NCBI GenBank assembly: GCA_011176555.1
Contig: DUEF01000282.1
Location: forward strand, 1 to 6,192
Reading direction: 5' to 3'
DNA from: Caldilineae bacterium
GTDB lineage: Bacteria; Chloroflexota; Anaerolineae; J102
Length of the DNA: 6,192 nt
A program made the translations under genes and the position numbers. Below are positions 1 to 5,281 of the stretch, piece after piece (position 1 is the first letter of the stretch; every line of letters begins with the position of its first letter). A model generated the notes under the pieces. It worked only from the letters and a program-made list of their open reading frames with translations, did no database searches and was not told the origin of the DNA.

Positions 1-218
1 GCATCGCTCCCCGTGGTGGCGGCAGCCGTTGTCGGCGTCCGTTTCGAGGTAGGCGTGGAGTTGAGACCGTCATCCAGGTCGGAAGCGGAAGATGCAGGGG
101 TGAGCAGAGCTGCGTCCTGAGCTTGACGAAGGGCCGGGGGAGCGCATGCTGCCAGGGCGACGGCGGCCAATCCGGCGCCACCGAAGCCCAGGAACTTGCG
201 GCGGTTGATTTTCTTCAT
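1..218 (-). CDS. Tat-exported lipoprotein, N-terminal part (runs off window)
   Basis: This reading frame begins with the ATG at 218-216 and stays open to the window edge, giving 72 codons of an incomplete protein. The N-terminus carries a twin-arginine signal, N5-R-R-K-F-L10, then a Gly/Ala-rich hydrophobic stretch ending in a lipobox, L22-A-A-C25. That predicts Tat export of a folded protein and lipid anchoring at Cys25. After Cys25 comes a low-complexity Ser/Thr/Ala/Pro linker (about residues 26-72), typical of a tether before a folded extracytoplasmic domain, which lies outside the window. The start overlaps the stop of the upstream SHOCT gene in an ATGA junction, so the two are very likely co-transcribed and translationally coupled. 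No strong Shine-Dalgarno is visible, which fits coupling. Tat lipoproteins often carry a redox cofactor or metal, but the functional domain cannot be seen, so no enzyme is named. Confidence 0.82.
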   Translation of the reverse strand, partial: MKKINRRKFLGFGGAGLAAVALAACAPPALRQAQDAALLTPASSASDLDDGLNSTPTSKRTPTTAAATTGSD

Positions 219-469
219 ATCGCCAATTCGCGACGCATGTCGTCATACTCGGCCTTCGAGAGTTCACCGCGGGCATAGCGCTGGCGAAGAACGTCGAGAG
301 CAGAGTCTTGCCGGGAGCCAGACGTTATCGCGCCGCTGGTAGTCGTTCGCTGTGTGACGCCGGGCAAAAACTGCGCCAGGGCCCAAACAACCAGGCCGGC
401 AACGAGAATCCAGAAAAGCAGCATGAACAACATGCCGAAACCGCCAAAACCAAAAGCCATCATAATCAT
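215..469 (-). CDS. SHOCT-domain small membrane protein
   Basis: This is a protein of up to 84 residues with one N-terminal transmembrane segment (about residues 11-34, preceded by a Phe/Gly/Met-rich stretch) and a C-terminal SHOCT domain (about 56-83). The SHOCT signature is the pattern LDVLRQRYARGELSKAEYDDM, a short helical motif found at the ends of many small bacterial membrane proteins and thought to mediate oligomerisation. The exact role of stand-alone SHOCT proteins is not established. An AGAGG ribosome-binding site lies at about 473-477 (minus strand). It is only 3 nt from the ATG at 469, 9 nt from the in-frame ATG at 463 and 12 nt from that at 460, so the true start may be 463, giving 82 residues. 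The stop overlaps the start of the Tat lipoprotein downstream, indicating an operon and possibly a shared envelope function. Confidence 0.88.
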   Translation of the reverse strand: MIMMAFGFGGFGMLFMLLFWILVAGLVVWALAQFLPGVTQRTTTSGAITSGSRQDSALDVLRQRYARGELSKAEYDDMRRELAI

Positions 470-732
470 TTACCTCTATTGAGTGAGAATCGTTGAAAAG
501 TGTGTGCTTGAAACGGGACCGTGTCGTCCCTATTCACTTGTAGGATAACACCACTCTATGACGGTATGTTGAAGCGAATATGACGTTTTTATGAATATCT
601 TGAGGTTCATCATCTTCATCATTTGACCGGGCCAGGGCCCCAAAAAGCATCGTGGCGCAACAAAACCGCCGTAGCCTGCGCGCCACTTGTCTTTGAGGCA
701 CGGCAGTAGGCCATTTTGGGGGAAGTTGTGTT
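470..732. other. Divergent intergenic region between SHOCT gene and URO-D-like gene
   Basis: This 263-bp stretch separates two divergent genes and must carry promoters for both, but neither is convincing. The best plus-strand guess, TTGAAG (569-574) with TATGAA (590-595), has a spacer of only 15 bp. Inverted repeats are present: GGGAC/GTCCC at 515-519 and 526-530; GGGCC/GGCCC around an AG spacer near 629-640; and GTGGCGC/GCGCCAC at 652-658 and 680-686 with a 21-nt loop. None is followed by a T-tract, so they are not typical terminators. The short reading frames here lack ribosome-binding sites and resemble no known protein. Confidence 0.5.
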
Positions 733-1737
733 ATGATCTGCAAACGCTATGCTGATGGACGATTTACCATGACTCTTTCCGAACATGCTGCTACACCCCG
801 AGACCTCGTACAATCCGTACTGATAGGACAAACGCCCTCGCGACTATTGTGCGGAGAACTGGTGATCGATCCCGATCTGGTGCGGGAGATCATCGGCCTG
901 GACGCAAACGCCTCAATCCCCCTGGCGGCCGAACAGGCTCTGCTCGAACGCTGGGGGCATGACCTGGTCGTCGTTTCCTTCTCTCATGGTTGGGGCGCAC
1001 CCCAACAGCCCGATTTCGATGACGCTTTCTTCAGGCTAGACTACTGGCGACAGGAAAGTGATCTGTTCGTCTTCGCCCTGATCGACGGCCCCTTCAGCGC
1101 TCTGGCCAAAGCCTGGTCCTGGCAAGACGCCATCATGCGCATCAGCCAGGACGATCCGGAGATCCCGGTCGTGATGGCCGACACCATCGTCGATCTGAGC
1201 GAACTGCTGGTCGCAGTCAAAAAGGCGGGGGCCGAGGGCGTCATCATCGGCGATGACATCGCTTATCGACGCGGGCCCTATATCCGCCCCGATCACTTAC
1301 GCCAACATTATTTCCCTTACCTGACGCTCCTGACGCTGGCTGCTCAAGATCTGGAACTGCCGGTCATTTTCCATTCCGACGGCAATCTCTGGCCGATCTG
1401 GGATGATCTCTTGAATACCGGGATCAACGGCGTCCAATGCCTTGATTCTTATTCCGCCATGTCTTTGGCGCTGGCCCGAGAGCGGAGCAACCCCGAATTC
1501 TGTCTCTGGGGAAACCTGGACATCGGCTGGCTCTCGCAGCCACGAGACAAGCCGAGCATGCGTTCCCACCTGCATGACTTGCTCGACCCACTGGTGGGAA
1601 CCCCCACCATTTTTGGAACCTCCGGCGGCCTGGCCCCGGGTATTCCCCTCGACCATCTCGACGCGCTTTACGACATCGTACGCAGCTTCTCCTGGCGCAC
1701 TGCCCGACGCACCGAAATCAGCGCTTTGGGGTTATAA
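733..1737 (+). CDS. URO-D (uroporphyrinogen decarboxylase) superfamily protein, not HemE
   Basis: This 334-residue protein has the landmarks of the URO-D/corrinoid-methyltransferase TIM-barrel superfamily: GDDIAY (173-178), HSDGN (214-218) at a barrel strand end, GINGVQCLD (230-238), WGNLD (259-263) and TSGGL (296-300) followed by PGIP. The N-terminal active-site motif of true heme-pathway HemE (RQAGR) is absent, so it is unlikely to make coproporphyrinogen. Corrinoid methyltransferases of the MtaA/CmuA type use an H-x-C zinc motif at the HSDGN position; here it is H214-S-D216, without the cysteine. The substrate is therefore unknown; demethylation of a methoxylated or methylated compound is the family-level guess. 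Start: the ATG at 733 follows a GGGGGA purine run (718-723) at 9 nt. A later in-frame ATG at 769 gives MTLSEHAATPRDLV, closer to the usual family N-terminus, and is a real alternative. It heads a same-strand cluster with plsY 78 bp downstream. Confidence 0.85.
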   Translation: MICKRYADGRFTMTLSEHAATPRDLVQSVLIGQTPSRLLCGELVIDPDLVREIIGLDANASIPLAAEQALLERWGHDLVVVSFSHGWGAPQQPDFDDAFFRLDYWRQESDLFVFALIDGPFSALAKAWSWQDAIMRISQDDPEIPVVMADTIVDLSELLVAVKKAGAEGVIIGDDIAYRRGPYIRPDHLRQHYFPYLTLLTLAAQDLELPVIFHSDGNLWPIWDDLLNTGINGVQCLDSYSAMSLALARERSNPEFCLWGNLDIGWLSQPRDKPSMRSHLHDLLDPLVGTPTIFGTSGGLAPGIPLDHLDALYDIVRSFSWRTARRTEISALGL

Positions 1738-1800
1738 TAAATAAGCGTCGGTTCATGCTGTTACTACACAAGCAGCACGCCGAGGCAATACCACACACAC

Positions 1801-1807
1801 AGAGGTG
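1801..1807 (+). promoter_or_regulatory. Ribosome-binding site of plsY
   Basis: AGAGGTG lies 8 nt before the ATG at 1816 and fixes the plsY start. It gives the small gene an independent translation start after the 78-bp gap that follows the URO-D-like gene. Confidence 0.75.
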
Positions 1808-1815
1808 CTCATCTC

Positions 1816-2442
1816 ATGCCCTGGCTCTACTATCTTCTTGCTATCCTTCTCGGCTATCTCATTGGCAGCATTCCCTTTGGCTACATGATCGCCCGCGCCA
1901 GAGGAATCGATATCACGCAAACGGGCAGCGGTCGTACAGGCGGAACCAACGTCTTTCGCGCCTTGGGCCTGAAATACGGTCTCCTTTCCGGCCTGCTAGA
2001 TGTCTTCAAGGGCGTTACCGCGGTGCTGCTGGCCCGTTATCTCTTCGGGGATGATTTGGGCATGATCGCAGGCGTGGCTCCAGCCCTGGCGGGCGCTTTC
2101 GCTGTGATCGGCCACAATTGGTCGATCTTCCTCGGCTTCCGGGGCGGAGCGGGCGGCGCAACCGGCGCAGGCGCGCTCCTGGCGCTCAATCCCACGGCAG
2201 GGCTTATTCTGATCGTGGTTTTCGTGATCCTGATGCTGGTGGTACGCTACGCTTCTGTGGCGACGTTGACGATCGGGCTCGGCGGCCTGGCGTTGCTCGT
2301 GCTGTTTTATCTGGTGGGGTGGCATACGCCCTTCGGCCATCTATTTTTTGGGGTGATTGTAGCGCTGGCGATTACGTGGTCGCTGCGCCCCAATATCAAA
2401 CGGCTCTTCGCCGGTAACGAACGCCGGATCAACTTCTCCTAG
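1816..2442 (+). CDS. plsY: Glycerol-3-phosphate acyltransferase PlsY
   Basis: PlsY is an integral membrane enzyme that transfers an acyl group from acyl-phosphate to sn-glycerol 3-phosphate, making lysophosphatidate, the first committed step of phospholipid synthesis in most bacteria. At 208 residues the length is typical. All three cytoplasmic motifs can be located: GSIPFGY (17-23) then GSGRTGGTNVFRALG (37-51); GH (99-100) then FRGGAGGAT (108-116); and RPNIKRLFAGNER (191-203). Hydrophobic helices lie at about 4-26, 54-76, 84-106, 120-146 and 150-190 (the last likely two). The motifs deviate from the textbook forms: GSGNxGATN is GSGRTGGTN, the lysine of GGKG is Ala112 and its following Val is Gly114, and the usual HR-x-NIKR begins LRPNIKR. 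The start is fixed by the ribosome-binding site just upstream. The downstream oxidoreductase begins 18 bp after the stop, so the two are likely co-transcribed. Confidence 0.93.
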   Translation: MPWLYYLLAILLGYLIGSIPFGYMIARARGIDITQTGSGRTGGTNVFRALGLKYGLLSGLLDVFKGVTAVLLARYLFGDDLGMIAGVAPALAGAFAVIGHNWSIFLGFRGGAGGATGAGALLALNPTAGLILIVVFVILMLVVRYASVATLTIGLGGLALLVLFYLVGWHTPFGHLFFGVIVALAITWSLRPNIKRLFAGNERRINFS

Positions 2443-2460
2443 TCCCACTGTCTGAGTGTA

Positions 2461-3522
2461 ATGATGCGGGTTCTCGTTATTGGCGGCGGCGCCATCGGCA
2501 GCATGTTGTCTGTCAAGCTCGCATCCACAGGCCAGGAAATCACCATAGCGGAACGCTCGCCCCTGGCCGCGACGCTGGCCGAGCAAGGCTTACGGTTGGT
2601 CGAGAACGATGGTGGGGTGAAAAGCGAGCGCGTGGACGTGGCGACTTCCATCACCGCCGCCCTGATGAATGGCCGGACTTTCGATCTCGCCCTGGTCGCG
2701 GTCAAGGCCTATCACACCGCCTCCGTGGCGCAGGAATTGCAGGAAGTCAATCAACCCGCCATGCCCGTGCTCACCGTGCAAAACGGGGTGGGGAATGAAG
2801 AACTACTGGCCGAGCATCTGCCCAAAACGCCGATCTTGTCCGGGGCGCTGACCACGCCGGTCGAGGTACTCGGCCCCGGCCATGTCAAGGTGGCTCGCTC
2901 CTCCTACCGTTTTGGCCTGGCCCCGGGCCCGCGCAGTAGCTCGGTCGCTGACATCGCCGCCATGTTGACGAACGCCGGTTTCAAGGCCCAAATCTTCAGC
3001 GATTACCGGGCGTTGAAATGGTCCAAGCTGCTGATGAACATGCTGGCCAATGCTCAATCCGCCATCCTGGGCTACACCCCGGCCGAGATCTTCGCCCGGC
3101 CCGAGTTAGGTGATCTCGAAGTGCTGGCCTGGCGAGAGGCGATGGCCGTGATGCAGGCGCTGGGCGTTCCCTCTGTAGCGCTCGGCGGTTATCCCCTCCC
3201 CCTTATCACGCCTCTGGTGCGGCGTCTGCCGCTCGCCATCATCCGGCCCATTCTGGCGCGCTTCATCGTGGGCGGACGCGGCAGCAAAATGCCTTCCTTC
3301 TACTACGATCTGCATCCCCAACGGCGCTCGCACTCCGAAGTGGGGTGGCTCAACGGTGCGGTGGCGCAGCATGGTGCGCGCTTGGGCGTCCCCACACCAG
3401 TGAACGCCACATTCAACCGCATTTTACAAGACCTCATCTCGGGCAGGACGGAACCAGCGGCTTGGGCCGGACAACCGAAAAAACTGTTGGCAGCCATCAA
3501 CGAAACGCCACGGCAGCGCTAA
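2461..3522 (+). CDS. Ketopantoate reductase (ApbA/PanE) family NADPH oxidoreductase
   Basis: The family reduces 2-dehydropantoate to pantoate with NADPH in coenzyme A synthesis, in the cytoplasm. The N-terminal Rossmann fold shows GGGAIG (8-13), VKAYHT (81-86) and QNGVGN (107-112). The catalytic region KWSKLLMNMLAN (186-197) carries K189, N193 and N197 with the same K-x3-N-x3-N spacing as K176/N180/N184 of E. coli PanE. The C-terminal domain has SEVGWLNGAVAQHG (292-305), with E293 at the place of the substrate-binding glutamate, then GVPTPVN. At 353 residues it is about 50 longer than E. coli PanE (303); most of the excess is a Pro/Leu/Arg-rich insertion at about 240-285, before the glutamate motif. 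Neighbours are not pantothenate genes, so a related 2-oxoacid reductase is possible. Start: tandem ATGs at 2461 and 2464 with no clear ribosome-binding site, 18 bp after plsY, consistent with coupled translation. Confidence 0.88.
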   Translation: MMRVLVIGGGAIGSMLSVKLASTGQEITIAERSPLAATLAEQGLRLVENDGGVKSERVDVATSITAALMNGRTFDLALVAVKAYHTASVAQELQEVNQPAMPVLTVQNGVGNEELLAEHLPKTPILSGALTTPVEVLGPGHVKVARSSYRFGLAPGPRSSSVADIAAMLTNAGFKAQIFSDYRALKWSKLLMNMLANAQSAILGYTPAEIFARPELGDLEVLAWREAMAVMQALGVPSVALGGYPLPLITPLVRRLPLAIIRPILARFIVGGRGSKMPSFYYDLHPQRRSHSEVGWLNGAVAQHGARLGVPTPVNATFNRILQDLISGRTEPAAWAGQPKKLLAAINETPRQR

Positions 3523-3557
3523 CAATTCGCACACATTGCTCTAACGCGGGACTAACG
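3519..3557 (+). repeat. Phased CTAAC repeats upstream of hsp20 promoter
   Basis: CTAAC occurs at 3519-3523, 3541-3545 and 3552-3556 on the same strand. The last two extend to CTAACG. Starts are 22 and 11 bp apart, so the copies lie on one face of the helix. The last two copies fall where a -35 box should be for the TATAAT at 3567-3572. They could be binding sites for an activator, though the first copy overlaps the stop of the upstream gene and may be chance. Confidence 0.35.
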
Positions 3558-3566
3558 TTGGTTGCC

Positions 3567-3572
3567 TATAAT
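3567..3572 (+). promoter_or_regulatory. -10 box of hsp20 promoter
   Basis: A perfect TATAAT lies 77 nt before the hsp20 ATG. Transcription would begin near 3579, giving a leader of about 70 nt. No TTGACA-like box is found 16-18 bp upstream (that region reads ACGCGG and neighbours), so the promoter may depend on an activator. I see no CIRCE element (TTAGCACTC-N9-GAGTGCTAA). Confidence 0.55.
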
Positions 3573-3587
3573 GAATGTATGCTTGAA

Positions 3588-3646
3588 AAGCGCTGCGCGC
3601 TTATCCATCCTTTGCAGACAATCTCTCGACTCAATTCAGGAGGTTA
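3588..3646 (+). promoter_or_regulatory. hsp20 leader with two hairpins; candidate RNA thermometer
   Basis: Hairpin 1 is a perfect 6-bp stem, AAGCGC (3588-3593) and GCGCTT (3597-3602), with loop TGC. Hairpin 2 pairs the ribosome-binding site AGGAGG (3638-3643) with CCATCCT (3605-3611): C3605-G3643, C3606-G3642, bulged A3607, U3608-A3641, C3609-G3640, C3610-G3639, U3611-A3638. It extends inward by UUG (3612-3614) with CAA (3632-3634) across a 3-nt bulge. A stem that hides the Shine-Dalgarno but is weakened by bulges is the principle of ROSE-type thermometers, which are known in front of hsp20 genes of proteobacteria. The pairing was read by eye; no folding energy was calculated. Confidence 0.45.
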
Positions 3647-3648
3647 CG

Positions 3649-4131
3649 ATGATGACACAGCTCATGCAATGGGATCCTTTCCGCGAGATGGCGGCCTGGC
3701 GTTCCGCCATGGATCGTATGTTCGAAGAAAGTCTGGCCTGGCCGGTCGGTTTTGGCCCCCAGCCCCAGGGATATAGCCTGGCGCTCGATGTCCTTGAAAA
3801 GCCAGAGGAGTTTGTGATCGAAACCGCTATTCCCGGCATCGACCCCAACGAATTGGACATCAGCCTGTCCGACAATGTGCTGACCATCAAAGGCGAGACC
3901 AAAGCCGAAAAGGACATGGAAGACGCTCGTTATCATCTACGTGAGCGCCTATTCGGCAACTTCGCCAGGAGCGTCTCCCTACCCGCTCCGGTCGATGTGG
4001 ATGCGGTCGAAGCCACTTACGAAAATGGCGTGTTGCGGCTCAACATCCCCAAAACTGAAGAGGCCAAACCGCACAAGATCACCGTACACTCCAGTCACGT
4101 CATCGAAGGCGAATCGGACACCATCTCCTGA
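3649..4131 (+). CDS. hsp20: Hsp20 / alpha-crystallin small heat-shock protein
   Basis: This 160-residue, ATP-independent chaperone holds unfolding proteins in the cytoplasm, usually as a large oligomer. The N-terminal arm (1-41) has the pattern WDPFREM-x5-AMDRMFEE common in bacterial Hsp20. The alpha-crystallin domain runs from about 42 to 146: ALDVLEKPEEFVIETAIPG (45-63), LTIKGE (78-83), FGNFARSVSLP (102-112) and the signature A122-x3-N126-G-V-L129 followed by NIPK. The C-terminal tail has KITV (143-146), a weak I-x-V form of the I-x-I/V anchoring motif, then an acidic/serine end. Start choice: AGGAGGT (3638-3644) lies about 5 nt before the ATG at 3649; ATG 3652 is the alternative. The reading frame can be extended upstream to a TTG at 3562, but that would run through the TATAAT and the ribosome-binding site and adds nothing Hsp20-like. 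It has its own promoter and a probable terminator-like inverted repeat after it. Confidence 0.95.
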   Translation: MMTQLMQWDPFREMAAWRSAMDRMFEESLAWPVGFGPQPQGYSLALDVLEKPEEFVIETAIPGIDPNELDISLSDNVLTIKGETKAEKDMEDARYHLRERLFGNFARSVSLPAPVDVDAVEATYENGVLRLNIPKTEEAKPHKITVHSSHVIEGESDTIS

Positions 4132-4158
4132 CCGGTGCAGGTCGGAACCCCAAAACTG

Positions 4159-4212
4159 TCCGCAGATTTCGCAGATCGGAAAGATTTTTGCTTCATCCGT
4201 GAAATCTGCGGA
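4159..4212. repeat. 12-bp inverted repeat, possible dispersed intergenic element or terminator
   Basis: TCCGCAGATTTC (4159-4170) and GAAATCTGCGGA (4201-4212) are perfect reverse complements. With one mismatch on each side they extend to 14 of 16 positions (4157-4172 and 4199-4214). The 30-nt loop has a further CGGA/TCCG pair (4177-4180, 4196-4199), and CGCAGAT is repeated in tandem at 4161-4167 and 4170-4176. The right arm is followed by a moderately T-rich run (4213-4223), so it may end the hsp20 transcript. The 'ATCCGCAGATTTCGCAGATT' style of sequence is, from memory, a recurrent intergenic repeat in several environmental bacterial phyla. Copies elsewhere in the genome cannot be seen from this window. 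Confidence 0.65.
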
Positions 4213-4257
4213 TAATTTTCTTCTACACGATACAGCAAACTTTTCAAGGAAACCGCC

Positions 4258-5025
4258 ATGCCCTTTGACGCCCCCATCCACACCAACGCCCATAGCATCG
4301 ACCGCGTGCTCAACGCCGGACTGCCGGTTGTGCTGGTGTTTTGGCGCAACAACTGCACTCCCTGCCGTCAATTCGATCCGACCGTGAACACACTGGCTCG
4401 CCAATACGCGGGCAAGCTACTTTTCGCCAAAGTCGATGCCGATAGTGAACCCGACCTGGTGAAACGTTTCGAGATCACGCACCTGCCAGGGTTGGCATTT
4501 ATCAGGGACGGCAGCGTTCAGGCGACGACGCATGGCAATCTATCCGAGGCGGATCTTCGGCGTTGGTGTGATTACCTGACGATGGGCGGCCCGCGCCCGG
4601 CCCGCGCCAACGGCCCCAGCATCGCTCTGCACCCGGACGGCGCTTCTCGTCCGACCGCTGCGCCTGGCCCCGCGCCGACTGCACGCCCTCCCCGCGGCAG
4701 CGGCAAACCCATCACCTTGACCGACGCCAACTTCGCGCAAGTGATCAATGGTGATTTGCCGGTGCTGGTGGACTTCTGGGCGCCATGGTGCGGCCCTTGC
4801 CACATGGTCGCGCCCACCGTCGAAGCGTTGGCCCAGGAATACGCGGGCAAACTGGTTGTGGGCAAGCTAAACGTGGACGAAAACCAGCGCACCGCCGGTC
4901 GTTACGGCGTCATGAGCATCCCTACTCTGCTCATCTTTCGCAATGGCAAAGTAGTGGATCAGATCGTCGGCGCCCAACCAGCCCATGTGCTGCGGCAGCG
5001 CGTATTCCCGCATGTGCGGGGGTAA
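4258..5025 (+). CDS. Tandem two-domain thioredoxin
   Basis: This 255-residue protein has two thioredoxin folds joined by a Pro/Ala/Arg-rich linker (about 110-149). Domain 1 (about 8-109) has VVLVFWRNNCTPC (24-36), the cis-proline P77 in HLPG and a C33-T-P-C36 active site in which the usual Trp before the first Cys is Asn32. It also has an extra Cys104. Domain 2 (about 150-250) is canonical: VDFWAPWCGPC (171-181) and cis-proline P222 in SIPT. Domain 2 should act as a general disulfide reductase; domain 1 may have a different redox potential or partner. No signal peptide or membrane segment is visible, so it is probably cytoplasmic. Start: AAGGA at 4246-4250 lies 7 nt before the ATG. It follows hsp20 in the same direction after 126 bp containing the inverted repeat. 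A small CCCGCA/TGCGGG palindrome (5007-5020) sits at the 3' end of the gene. Confidence 0.93.
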   Translation: MPFDAPIHTNAHSIDRVLNAGLPVVLVFWRNNCTPCRQFDPTVNTLARQYAGKLLFAKVDADSEPDLVKRFEITHLPGLAFIRDGSVQATTHGNLSEADLRRWCDYLTMGGPRPARANGPSIALHPDGASRPTAAPGPAPTARPPRGSGKPITLTDANFAQVINGDLPVLVDFWAPWCGPCHMVAPTVEALAQEYAGKLVVGKLNVDENQRTAGRYGVMSIPTLLIFRNGKVVDQIVGAQPAHVLRQRVFPHVRG

Positions 5026-5060
5026 AGGGATCGATACGACGACATAAATGTCATGTTACG

Positions 5061-5100
5061 GAACCGCCAACAAAGAACTTTTGTAAAAATAAGGCGGTTC
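5061..5100. repeat. Nested inverted repeat 1
   Basis: GAACCGCC (5061-5068) and GGCGGTTC (5093-5100) are a perfect 8-bp inverted repeat. Inside lies a second one, ACAAA (5070-5074) with TTTGT (5079-5083 region), around GAACT. The right arm is not followed by T residues on either strand, so it is not a standard terminator. It begins 36 bp after the thioredoxin stop. Confidence 0.5.
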
Positions 5101-5107
5101 ACACAAA

Positions 5108-5155
5108 CAAGCGCAGTTTTCCCATTCAAAATGTACAAGTTACATACTGCGCTTG
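5108..5155. repeat. Nested inverted repeat 2
   Basis: CAAGCGCAGT (5108-5117) and ACTGCGCTTG (5146-5155) are a perfect 10-bp inverted repeat with a 28-nt interior. The interior contains ATGTA (5131-5135) and TACAT (5141-5145) around CAAGT, so the inner hairpin abuts the right outer arm. It has the same nested plan as the repeat 8 bp to its left. There is no T-tract after it. Confidence 0.55.
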
Positions 5156-5244
5156 CCTACAGGCCCGCCCCACTCCCGTCGCGCTGACCATTTGCATGCC
5201 TGTTGTGGAGCATACGCCTGAATCGTGAGGTTTTGAGGAAAAAC

Positions 5245-5281
5245 AAACATGGCCGCTGAAATCGTCAGCGGCCATGTTTTT
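5245..5281. terminator. Bidirectional rho-independent terminator
   Basis: AAACATGGCCGCTG (5245-5258) pairs perfectly with CAGCGGCCATGTTT (5266-5279) around the loop AAATCGT. On the plus strand the GC-rich stem is followed by five T (5277-5281). On the minus strand the complement of 5238-5247 gives GTTTGTTTTT. It lies between converging genes and should end both the thioredoxin transcript and the transcript of the small membrane protein. Confidence 0.88.

Noticed and set aside
1297..1656. Minus-strand frame of 119 codons within the URO-D-like gene
   Set aside because: It is a shadow of the codon bias of the coding strand, with no ribosome-binding site or recognisable motif.
3582..3608. Sigma-32-like heat-shock promoter (CTTGAA followed by TCCAT)
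   Set aside because: The -10 half matches poorly, it lies downstream of a perfect TATAAT, and sigma-32 is not expected outside proteobacteria.
3562..3648. N-terminal extension of hsp20 from a TTG start at 3562
   Set aside because: It would run through the TATAAT box and the AGGAGGT ribosome-binding site, and the added residues have no Hsp20 similarity.
4157..4214. CRISPR repeat
   Set aside because: There is only one inverted pair and a 9-bp tandem unit, with no regular repeat-spacer series.
3979..4404. Minus-strand frame of 141 codons across the hsp20 end and thioredoxin start
   Set aside because: Antisense to two well-supported genes and the inverted repeat; it has no independent start signals.
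5061..5155. Terminator of the thioredoxin gene
   Set aside because: Neither nested repeat is followed by a T-tract on either strand; the true terminator is at 5245-5281.
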